DNA of 39,569 nt, from positions 1-39,569 of the forward strand of contig PWFW01000102.1 in assembly GCA_003554225.1 (NCBI GenBank), given 5' to 3'. The notes below the pieces were generated by a model that was not told the DNA's origin, ran no database searches, and saw nothing but the letters and a program-made list of their open reading frames with translations. Shown piece by piece: positions 27,949 through 36,227 of this stretch (position 1 is the first letter of the stretch; each line of letters begins with the position of its first letter). The stretch comes from Halanaerobiaceae bacterium. GTDB lineage: Bacteria; Bacillota; Halanaerobiia; Halanaerobiales; Halarsenatibacteraceae. The translations under genes were made by a program, and so were the position numbers.

Positions 27949-29172
27949 TCAGGAGCAGTTTGAGCGGCGGATTATATAATTTTCTCCGATTGGTCTCTGC
28001 ACTCCAACCTTAACTATGCTCTCTGGATGGGGCGCCTCTTCCACCGCTTCTCCCTCATTATTTAAAATTACCTCGATTTTCTGTTTAAAAATATCTCCTC
28101 CGGGTCCAAAAAATTCTACCTCATCTCCCTGACAGATTTTGTTCTTAATCCTAACTATTGCCAGACCGGGATCAGGTAAAAAGCCCTTTACCTGTCCTAA
28201 ATATTTATAATCTCTGATATAGGACGAATCAGCGTAATTCTGACCCTGTTCTCCGGGATTACCATGAAAAAAACCTTTCGTATACGGGCGGTGGCTTACT
28301 TTATCAAGTTCATCCTTCCATTCCTGTTTCACGACAAAACCTTTAGGATCATCGGCATAACTATCCAGGGCCTGACGATATACTCCAGTAACAGTGGCTA
28401 CATAATGAATGCTTTTCATCCTTCCTTCAATCTTCAACGACTCAATCCCCAGTTCAATTAATTCCGGTATCTCTTCCAGCAAATTGAGGTCTCGGGAATT
28501 CATTATATAAGTTCCTTTATCACTATCATCAACAGGAAAATACTGACCCGGTCTTTTTTCTTCCATTAAACTGTATTTCCAGCGGCAGGGCTGGGCGCAA
28601 TTTCCCCGATTGGCATCCCTGCCGGCAAGATAATTACTTAACAAACAACGGCCGGAATAGGAGATGCACATGGAACCGTGAATAAAGACTTCCAGTCCGG
28701 CACTGGTTTGGGATTTAATCTCTGCAATCTCATCCCGGCTTAATTCCCTTGCCAGTATAACTCTCTCTACCCCCTTTTCCTCCCAGAACCTGACACTGGC
28801 CCAGTTAACGGTGTTGGCCTGGGTGCTTAAATGAATGGGTAAATCCAGATTTTTTTCGGCAATAAGATATAAAACTCCAGGATCAGATACTATGACTCCA
28901 TCAATATCTAGCTCGGAAAGAAAGTCAAAAAATTCCAGGATTTTCTCCAGGTCCTGGTTATGGGGAATTATATTAAGCGTTAAATATATTTTTTTATTTC
29001 TCTGATGTACATACTCAGCTGCTTCCAGCAGCTCCTTTCTGGAAAAATTATCAGCTTTAGCTCTGAGTCCAAACTCTCTGCCTCCACAGTAAACTGCATC
29101 AGCACCATAATCGAGAGCAATTTTCAGCTTGCTCATATTCCCGGCAGGTGCCAGCAGTTCAGGAAGTTCCAT
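27949..29172 (-). CDS. U32 family peptidase (RlhA/TrhP-type tRNA/rRNA hydroxylation family)
   Basis: ELLAPAGNMSKLKIALDYGADAVYCGG, FIHGSMCISYSGRCLLSNYLAGRDANRGNCAQPCRWKY, SLKIEGRMKSIHYVATVTGVYR. Confidence 0.95.
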   Translation of the reverse strand: MELPELLAPAGNMSKLKIALDYGADAVYCGGREFGLRAKADNFSRKELLEAAEYVHQRNKKIYLTLNIIPHNQDLEKILEFFDFLSELDIDGVIVSDPGVLYLIAEKNLDLPIHLSTQANTVNWASVRFWEEKGVERVILARELSRDEIAEIKSQTSAGLEVFIHGSMCISYSGRCLLSNYLAGRDANRGNCAQPCRWKYSLMEEKRPGQYFPVDDSDKGTYIMNSRDLNLLEEIPELIELGIESLKIEGRMKSIHYVATVTGVYRQALDSYADDPKGFVVKQEWKDELDKVSHRPYTKGFFHGNPGEQGQNYADSSYIRDYKYLGQVKGFLPDPGLAIVRIKNKICQGDEVEFFGPGGDIFKQKIEVILNNEGEAVEEAPHPESIVKVGVQRPIGENYIIRRSNCS

Positions 29173-29228
29173 GCTATTACCCCCCAGTTAATCCTGTTTA
29201 GGATAGGTTATTTATTTATACTGATAGT

Positions 29229-30254
29229 TTAGCGGTTAAGCCTTTCCCTCTGCTGTTCAAGGTGCTCCTGATAGCTTCTGGTAAAAACGTGACTTCCATC
29301 AGGTAGAGCAAAATAAAACAAATAATCGTTATCTTCAGGTTCCAGAGCTGCAGCCAGGGATTCCCCCCCGGGACTGGCAATAGGACCGGGAGGAAGTCCC
29401 TCAACCAGATAGGTGTTATAGCTGGAATCAATCTCAAGATGGCGGTATAAAACTCTATCTACCCTTTCGGGGAGAACATACTGAACTGTTGCATCAAGCT
29501 GCAGGCGCATATCCTGACTTAATCTATTGTATATAACCCCGGCAATTCTGGGTTTTTCTTCTGTCAGATTTGCTTCCTTTTCTATAAGAGAAGCAACTGT
29601 CACATAATCAGCAATTTCCAGGTTATGATTGCTGCCTCCCTGCTGCTCAATTTCCTTCTCTAATCGCTCCAGCCACTCGCTTTCAAATCTCTTTATCATG
29701 ACAGCTAAAATTTCTTCAGGAGAAAAATCATAGGGGAAAATATAGGTATCGGGGTAAAGAAAACCCTCCAGCTTCCATTTGACCAGATTTTCATCCGGCA
29801 GATAATCTCTTTCCAGAGTTTCATCCTCCAGGGACTGCCTGATCACTTCAATATCAAAATCTGTTTGTCGGGCCAGTCTTTCTGTGATTTCTTCCAGGGT
29901 AAATCCTTCAGGAATGGTGATTCTAAAACTGGCTGCCTCACCTCTTCTAATTTTATCAGCCACCTCTAACATCCCGTCATTTTCTGAAAAAATATAGGTA
30001 CCGGCCTGTAAATTCCCCTGGTAATCATTCAGCAAAATATATATTTCAAAAAGACGCCGGGAGTTTATAATTCCTGTATTCTCCAGCTGTGCAGCTATCT
30101 CTCTGAGAGAACTTCCCCGGGTTATCCTGACGGGATTAGAAAACCCCTCTTCAGTATCAGCTAAAGCCGGCCCGGGCTGGAGTTGATAATCTATTCTAAA
30201 GAAAATCCCGGCTGCCATTACTACCAGAAGAAAAATAACAGCGGCTTTCTTCAA
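29229..30254 (-). CDS. mltG: Endolytic transglycosylase MltG
   Basis: IPEGFTLEEITERLA, WKLEGFLYPDTYIFP, VASLIEKEANLTEEKPRIAGVIYNRL, LQLDATVQY, YNTYLVEGLPPGPIASPG; TTG start at 30254 preceded by GGAGGG RBS. Confidence 0.95.
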   Translation of the reverse strand: MKKAAVIFLLVVMAAGIFFRIDYQLQPGPALADTEEGFSNPVRITRGSSLREIAAQLENTGIINSRRLFEIYILLNDYQGNLQAGTYIFSENDGMLEVADKIRRGEAASFRITIPEGFTLEEITERLARQTDFDIEVIRQSLEDETLERDYLPDENLVKWKLEGFLYPDTYIFPYDFSPEEILAVMIKRFESEWLERLEKEIEQQGGSNHNLEIADYVTVASLIEKEANLTEEKPRIAGVIYNRLSQDMRLQLDATVQYVLPERVDRVLYRHLEIDSSYNTYLVEGLPPGPIASPGGESLAAALEPEDNDYLFYFALPDGSHVFTRSYQEHLEQQRERLNR

Positions 30255-30387
30255 TGCCTTACCCTCCTGTAAATACAAAAAAATATATATAATTGGTTTT
30301 AATTTGCTGAAAAAATTAAAAAATATCAGAACAAACACATATTTGACAGCTTAATCAGTCTTTCTACTTTTGCTTCTTCTTTTGATA

Positions 30388-30711
30388 TCACTTTTCCCCG
30401 GATTGAGCAAGGTAATAATGACGGGAAACAGCCGCAAACTCTTCATCATCTTCAATTACAGCTAAAATTTCTTCTTCATTTTCTTTAACAATCTTCATTA
30501 GGAGAGCTTCCTGCTGGGCCAGTTCCTCCACCTTATCCTCTGAAGGCGAGAGAATACAGTAATCCTGTCCTTCATAGCTGAATTTATCCTGGAGATAAAA
30601 CCTGTACTCCTGGTCATCTTCCTGTAATACCAGTTCACCCCGTTCACCATCATACCAGAAACAGGGATCATTATCCCGATTATCCCGGATATTTTTATCT
30701 TTTTTAGACAT
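30388..30711 (-). CDS. DUF1292 family protein
   Basis: Acidic ~100 aa protein between mltG and ruvX with GELVLQEDDQEYRFYL…CILSPSEDK. Confidence 0.75.
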   Translation of the reverse strand: MSKKDKNIRDNRDNDPCFWYDGERGELVLQEDDQEYRFYLQDKFSYEGQDYCILSPSEDKVEELAQQEALLMKIVKENEEEILAVIEDDEEFAAVSRHYYLAQSGEK

Positions 30712-31135
30712 TATTTTCTTTGCCTCCCTGATTTTTCGCTAGATATCTCTGTAATATAATTGAGGCAGCAAGCTTATCCCGTTTCTTTTTCCGGTCAGCC
30801 CTGCTGACATCCCCTGCCAGCAAAATTTTTTCCACTTCTGCACTGCTTAATCTCTCATCCTGCAATACTACCGGGACCTCAAATCTATCATCCAGTATCT
30901 CTTTAAATTTCCGGGAAATATCCGCCCGGCAGCCTTCGGTGCTGTCCATATTTAAGGGCATACCTAAAACAATCAGAGAAACCTGATATTCTTCAATGAT
31001 ATCTGCTAAATCCTGCAATACCTGTTTTGTATCGTTGTTGGGGATTGCTTTTAAAGGCTGTGAAGTTATCCTGAGTGCATCACTGACAGCCAGCCCTATT
31101 CTTTTATCCCCGTAATCAATAGCCAGTACCCGCAA
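30704..31135 (-). CDS. ruvX: Holliday junction resolvase-like RuvX/YqgF
   Basis: LRVLAIDYGDKRIGLAVSDALRITSQPL, VLGMPLNMDST, QDERLSSAEVEKIL; TTG start 31135 with AGGAGG RBS. Confidence 0.93.
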   Translation of the reverse strand: MRVLAIDYGDKRIGLAVSDALRITSQPLKAIPNNDTKQVLQDLADIIEEYQVSLIVLGMPLNMDSTEGCRADISRKFKEILDDRFEVPVVLQDERLSSAEVEKILLAGDVSRADRKKKRDKLAASIILQRYLAKNQGGKENNV

Positions 31136-31186
31136 AACAGCCTCCTTTAGTACATTGATACCTGATTTCAATTATCCTAGTATATC

Positions 31187-31215
31187 ATTATACCTTTCGG
31201 TCTCTTTAATTGCAA
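31187..31215 (-). promoter_or_regulatory. Sigma-A-type promoter TTGCAA-17 bp-TATAAT upstream of ruvX
   Basis: Minus-strand reading TTGCAAttaaagagaccgaaaggTATAAT, 17-bp spacer, ~50 bp upstream of the ruvX start. Confidence 0.75.
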
Positions 31216-31266
31216 GTCCTATTTTTCCTCACTATCTAACCTTGCTGGAGCTGAGAATAAAAAGAA

Positions 31267-31289
31267 CCCGCTGATTTTTTATCAGCGGG
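31267..31289 (-). terminator. Rho-independent terminator downstream of ireB
   Basis: CCCGCTGA…TCAGCGGG hairpin, minus-strand tail ttctttttatt. Confidence 0.8.
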
Positions 31290-31363
31290 AACTATAAGTG
31301 TATATCTACCTTAAATGAATCTTTGACAAAAATAATCAGGAGCAGTGTTATTCCCCAGGAGAT

Positions 31364-31633
31364 TCATTCTTTCATATAACTGGATATCAGCTCTTCCAGA
31401 ATATCATCGCGGTCTACTGTCCGGATCATGGTCCGGGCATCCTTATAACTGGTTATATAGGCTGGATCACCGGAAATAAGATATCCCACGATCTGATTTA
31501 CCGGGTTATAGCCCCTTTCTTCCAGAGCGTAAAAAACCCTTTTAAGAACATAACCTGCTTCGCTTTCTTCTCCGCTTAAATCAAAGTCAAACTTCATGGT
31601 TTCACTGATTTTACGCTTTTCCTGCTCGGTCAT
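31364..31633 (-). CDS. ireB: IreB family regulatory phosphoprotein
   Basis: YVLKRVFYALEERGYNPVNQIVGYLISGDPAYITSYKDARTMIRTVDRDDILEEL. Confidence 0.95.
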   Translation of the reverse strand: MTEQEKRKISETMKFDFDLSGEESEAGYVLKRVFYALEERGYNPVNQIVGYLISGDPAYITSYKDARTMIRTVDRDDILEELISSYMKE

Positions 31634-31684
31634 AATTACAACCTCCAGAGAATCTTATTATATTTTAGAAACATGCACCAGAAA

Positions 31685-34324
31685 TTACCGGCTGCCACTG
31701 CCTGCTATTAGTTGACGGGCCAGCTCAAAGGCTTCCGCAAGTTTTTCCGGCTGATCTCCTCCAGCCTGAGCCATATCAGGGCGCCCACCCCCTCCACCTC
31801 CGGTAACAGCAGCAATCTGACCAATTAAATCTCCAGCTTTATAACCTTCTTCAATTAAATCCGAAGTCACCCGGGCAACAAAGAAAATGCTGCTGTCATC
31901 AACCAGAGCCAGAATTACTATTCCGCTGGTTATTTCCTCAATGATTTCATCACTTAAATTTCTCAGAGCTTCTTTATCAATGCCTTCTATCCGGGACAGC
32001 AGCACCGGAACACCATCAATCTCTTCCATCTCTCTAATCATCTCTTCAGCTTTACTGTCAGCCAGTCTGTCCTGGAGGGATTTCAGCTTTCTCTTTAAAT
32101 CATTATTTTCTTTCTGCAGCTGAGAAATTCTTCCAGGTAAATCAGCAGGTTCAGCTTTTAAGTTCTCTGAAACTTCCTGAAGCAGGTCCTCCTGATTCTC
32201 GATCAGTTCCAGAGCGGCCAGGCCGGTTTTTGCTTCTATCCTTCGAACCCCTGCAGCTATTGAGCTCTCCTGAAAAATCTTAAAGAGCCCAATTTCTCCC
32301 GTGGCAGAAACATGGGTACCTCCGCAGAGTTCCAGGCTGTAATCCCCGGTCTGAACGACCCGCACCTCTTCCTCATACTTGTCTTCAAAAAGAGCCTGGG
32401 CTCCTCTTTTCCGGGCCTCCTCTACTGAGGTTTCATAGGTCTGCACCGGCAAATTGGCCATGATCTTGCGGTTAACCTCTCTTTCCAGACTTCGCAGATC
32501 CTCTGAGGTTAAAGCCTCAAAATGAGTAAAGTCAAACCTAAGCCTTTCCGGTGCCACCAGAGAACCGGACTGATTAACATGAGATCCCAGAAGATTCATC
32601 AACGCCTGATGCAGCAGATGGGTAGCTGTATGATTGCGAGCGGTAGCCTGTCTCAAATCCTTCATTACCGCTGCCCTGACCTGCTGATCAATCTGCAGCC
32701 TGCCCTGCTTGATCTCAACTATTGCCACATTAAAACCATTTTTCTGCTGCACATCACTAACCAGTGCTTCCAGTTCATTCTCTTCAGCTGTCAGGCGGCC
32801 TTTGTCTCCAACCTGTCCTCCGCCTTCAGCATAAAAAGGAGAAGAGCTCAGAATAACCTCTCCCTCTTCTCCGGGATTAAGACTCTTAACTTCCTCTCCC
32901 TGGCTGATAATTGCCAGCACTTTTCCCTCTGTTTCCAGGTTATGATAACCGACAAATTCCTGCTCAACCTCAATTTTTTTCACAAGCTTTTCATAAACTT
33001 CTCCCGCCTGTCCAACAAAACCCCCGGACTGCCTGGCCTGACGGGCTCGCTGGCGCTGTTTTTCCATTTCATTATTAAAACCTTCCAGATCTATCTCCAG
33101 ACCCTCTTCCTCCAGGACATCTCTGGTTAAATCCGGCGGGAAGCCATAGGTATCATAAAGCTCAAAGGCCTCCTCACCGCTGAGCCGGGAACGATTCTCA
33201 TTTTTTAAAGCAGCAATCTTGTCCTCTAATATATCTAGTCCCTGGTCCAGAGTATTAAGAAACCTTTCTTCTTCTGAATGAACCCCCCGGGAAATATGCT
33301 GCTGCTGATCCTTGATTTCAGGATAGGCCTCCTCCATTATATTTGCCACACTGGAGATCATATCATAAAGGAAAGGTTTTTGAAAATCAAGCTTTAAACC
33401 ATAACGGGAAGCCCGGCGCAGCAGCCTTCTGATTACATAACCCCTGCCCTCATTGGAAGGGAGAGCACCATCAAGAACAGCCATGGTAATGCCTCTGAGA
33501 TGGTCAGCAATAACCCGAAAAGCAGTCCTGGTTTCTTCATTAGAATTATAACTGTAACCGGAGAGCTGGCTGATTTCTTCCAGCAGAGGCATAATAATAT
33601 CTATTTCATAGTTTGATTTTGTGCCCTGCAGCACCGATGCAGTGCGCTCTAAACCCATTCCTGTATCGATATTCTTCTGGGGTAATTCGAGATACTCCCC
33701 TTCTTCAGTATAATCATACTGGGTGAATACCAGATTCCAGAGTTCAAGATAGCGATCACCTTCTCCGCCCAGTACATCCTCCGGTCCGGTTCCAAACTCA
33801 GGACCCCGATCGATGTGAATCTCAGAGCAGGGCCCACAGGGACCGGTCCCTATCTGCCAGAAATTATCCTTTTTGCCCATCCTGACTATTCTGGTCTCCG
33901 GCAATCCAATCTTCTCCTGCCAGATTTTAAAGGATTCATCATCATCTTTATATATGGTAGCAATCAACTTATCCTCCGGCAGATTTAAAACCTCTGTTAC
34001 ATACTCCCAGCCCCAGGCAATTGCCTCCTCTTTGAAATAATCGCCAAAGGAAAAGTTTCCCAGCATCTCAAAAAAAGTATGGTGACGGGCTGTTCTCCCT
34101 ACATTCTCGATATCCCCGGTTCTGATACATTTTTGACAGGAAGCCATCCGGTAGTGAGGTGGAGTTTCCTGACCGCTAAAAAAGGGCTTCAGAGGAAACA
34201 TTCCGGAATTAACCCAGAGAACCGTGGGATCATTTTTCGGTATCAGAGGTGCGCTGTCAACTACCAGATGATCCTTACTCTTAAAAAAATCCAGATAGGA
34301 CTGTCGTAAATCATCAGTTAACAT
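31685..34324 (-). CDS. alaS: Alanyl-tRNA synthetase
   Basis: FFKSKDHLVVDSAPLIPKNDPTVLWVNSGMFPLKPFF, RNHTATHLLHQAL, ELCGGTHVSATGEIGLFKI, GGGGGGRPDMAQAGG. Confidence 0.98.
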   Translation of the reverse strand: MLTDDLRQSYLDFFKSKDHLVVDSAPLIPKNDPTVLWVNSGMFPLKPFFSGQETPPHYRMASCQKCIRTGDIENVGRTARHHTFFEMLGNFSFGDYFKEEAIAWGWEYVTEVLNLPEDKLIATIYKDDDESFKIWQEKIGLPETRIVRMGKKDNFWQIGTGPCGPCSEIHIDRGPEFGTGPEDVLGGEGDRYLELWNLVFTQYDYTEEGEYLELPQKNIDTGMGLERTASVLQGTKSNYEIDIIMPLLEEISQLSGYSYNSNEETRTAFRVIADHLRGITMAVLDGALPSNEGRGYVIRRLLRRASRYGLKLDFQKPFLYDMISSVANIMEEAYPEIKDQQQHISRGVHSEEERFLNTLDQGLDILEDKIAALKNENRSRLSGEEAFELYDTYGFPPDLTRDVLEEEGLEIDLEGFNNEMEKQRQRARQARQSGGFVGQAGEVYEKLVKKIEVEQEFVGYHNLETEGKVLAIISQGEEVKSLNPGEEGEVILSSSPFYAEGGGQVGDKGRLTAEENELEALVSDVQQKNGFNVAIVEIKQGRLQIDQQVRAAVMKDLRQATARNHTATHLLHQALMNLLGSHVNQSGSLVAPERLRFDFTHFEALTSEDLRSLEREVNRKIMANLPVQTYETSVEEARKRGAQALFEDKYEEEVRVVQTGDYSLELCGGTHVSATGEIGLFKIFQESSIAAGVRRIEAKTGLAALELIENQEDLLQEVSENLKAEPADLPGRISQLQKENNDLKRKLKSLQDRLADSKAEEMIREMEEIDGVPVLLSRIEGIDKEALRNLSDEIIEEITSGIVILALVDDSSIFFVARVTSDLIEEGYKAGDLIGQIAAVTGGGGGGRPDMAQAGGDQPEKLAEAFELARQLIAGSGSR

Positions 34325-34326
34325 CG

Positions 34327-35652
34327 TTAATCTCCCCTTGTAATTCTGGCAAAACGTCTTTTTCCAATCTGCAGGATCATATCGTCTTCAATCGGCACAT
34401 CATAATCGATCGTTTCTATCTTTTCATCATCCAGGGTAACCGCACCCTGTTTGATTAAACGACGAGCCTCGCTGTTACTGTCGACCAGCCCCGTGGCAGA
34501 GATTAGTTTAACAATCCAGAGCCTGCCATTATCGAGCTGCCCGGCAGGAATGGAAACTTCCGGCATATCTTCCGGCTTCTCACCTTCGGAAAAAACTCTG
34601 GCAAACTCCTGAGCAGCCTTCCGGGCCTTTTTGCTGTCATGAAAATTGCTGACTATTTTCTCGGCCAGATATTTTTTAACCTCCATGGGGTTAACTTCTT
34701 CATCCTCTAATTTTTCTCGCTGCTCCTCTACCTGGGCAGGTGTAAGATCAGTGACCAGCTCAAAATAGCGAATTATCAAATCATCAGGAAGAGACATTAC
34801 TTTTCCATAGATGGTATCAGGGCTTTCATTAATTCCGATATAATTATCAAGGCTTTTGCTCATCTTCTGGGTTCCATCCAACCCTTCCAGCAGAGGCATC
34901 ATCATGACCACCTGGGGATCCTGTTCAAACTCCCGCTGTAAGCGGCGGCCGACCAGCAGATTAAACCTCTGATCGGTACCCCCCAGTTCAACATCAGCAT
35001 TCAGAGCTACCGAATCATACCCCTGCAGCAGAGGATAGAAAAATTCGTGGATAGCAATTGGCTTATTATCATCCATTCTGGTGGCAAAATCATCCCGTTC
35101 CAGCATTCTAGCTACGGTGTAACGAGAGGCAATATTAATAATATCTTCCAGCATCAACTCTCCCAGCCAGCTGCTGTTAAAATGAAGAACCGTTTTTTCG
35201 GAGTCCAGCACCCGGGAGAACTGCTCCTGATAGGGGCGGGCATTTTCCTTTACCTCTTCTTCGGTCAGCTGTTTTCTGGTTTCAGATTTACCGCTGGGAT
35301 CACCGATCATACCGGTGAAATCGCCTATTATCAGATGAACTTCATGACCAAGATCCTGAAATTGTTTGAGCTTATTGAGAACTACAGTATGACCTAAATG
35401 AATATCCGGGGCTGAAGGGTCCAAACCCAGTTTAACCTTTAACGGTCTATCGTTCCTGTGGCTTTCTAGCAATCTTTTTTTTAAATCTTCTTTTGTAATC
35501 AAATCCGCTACTCCCTGGGTTAGAATCTCCAGTTCCCGGTTTATCTCCTTCAGCTCTGAACCTGAAATTTCCAGGCTTTCCTCAAAATTTTCCGCCTCAT
35601 CTTCTGCTAATTTAAGATTTTTATTTTTATCAGCCTGACTATTTGCTGCCAT
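34327..35652 (-). CDS. tyrS: Tyrosyl-tRNA synthetase
   Basis: KVKLGLDPSAPDIHLGHTVVLNKLKQFQDLGHEVHLIIGDFTGMIGDPSGKS, KMSKSLDNYI, C-terminal S4 domain. Confidence 0.96.
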   Translation of the reverse strand: MAANSQADKNKNLKLAEDEAENFEESLEISGSELKEINRELEILTQGVADLITKEDLKKRLLESHRNDRPLKVKLGLDPSAPDIHLGHTVVLNKLKQFQDLGHEVHLIIGDFTGMIGDPSGKSETRKQLTEEEVKENARPYQEQFSRVLDSEKTVLHFNSSWLGELMLEDIINIASRYTVARMLERDDFATRMDDNKPIAIHEFFYPLLQGYDSVALNADVELGGTDQRFNLLVGRRLQREFEQDPQVVMMMPLLEGLDGTQKMSKSLDNYIGINESPDTIYGKVMSLPDDLIIRYFELVTDLTPAQVEEQREKLEDEEVNPMEVKKYLAEKIVSNFHDSKKARKAAQEFARVFSEGEKPEDMPEVSIPAGQLDNGRLWIVKLISATGLVDSNSEARRLIKQGAVTLDDEKIETIDYDVPIEDDMILQIGKRRFARITRGD

Positions 35653-36084
35653 TATATTCTCCGGCGATCAGCCGGATAACCACCTCCTGTTTGAATTTCA
35701 GCTAAACTTTTTTGCTATTAATTAAACAAAGAAATTGTTTATTGACCATTCTATTTTTGTCCGGTAAAAACTCTATCAACATCAGAAAGATTAATTTTTT
35801 TTAGCTATCTTTTAATATGGCTCGTTTAATATGGCTCATTTTAATTTCCTTGTTGCTGATCTAATTCCGGATAATTGTCTTCGCTGGCTGGACCTTATTA
35901 TTAGCACTGAAAGAAATAATACATCTGTCAATAACGGCTTGTTTGCTTGCAACTACTTGACAACATGTAATTTGAAAAGAGCCTTTAATATTTACAATAA
36001 ATAATTTACAATAAATATGCAAAAACTATTAGCAGGAAGAAAGTTTATCAGAAAAACTTTAGAAATATGCTGTAAACCAGAGCT

Positions 36085-36113
36085 TTGACTTCACTAACAT
36101 TCCCACATATGCT
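36085..36113 (+). promoter_or_regulatory. Possible sigma-A promoter upstream of the PBP gene (TTGACT-17 bp-TATGCT; overlapping TATAAT at 36113-36118)
   Basis: Hexamer matches and spacing; another TATAAT at 36171-36176 lies closer to the gene with a poor -35. Confidence 0.45.
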
Positions 36114-36227
36114 ATAATTATATCAGAATGATTTTTTTCTAACAAGGTGTTAGAGAATCTTTATTTATGTTATAATGTATAAATGCAGGATAATTATTTA
36201 TTTAAGAACTTTTTGGAGGTGAAAGCT

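Noticed and set aside
32522-33130. 202-aa plus-strand ORF inside alaS
   Set aside because: Antisense to a highly conserved synthetase; no family resemblance; explained by codon bias of the alaS frame
35655-35700. Possible T-box antiterminator upstream of tyrS (AGGTGGTTATCCGGC…GCCGG on the minus strand)
   Set aside because: Only weakly resembles the AGGGTGGNACCGCG element; no clear specifier stem or leader terminator could be identified
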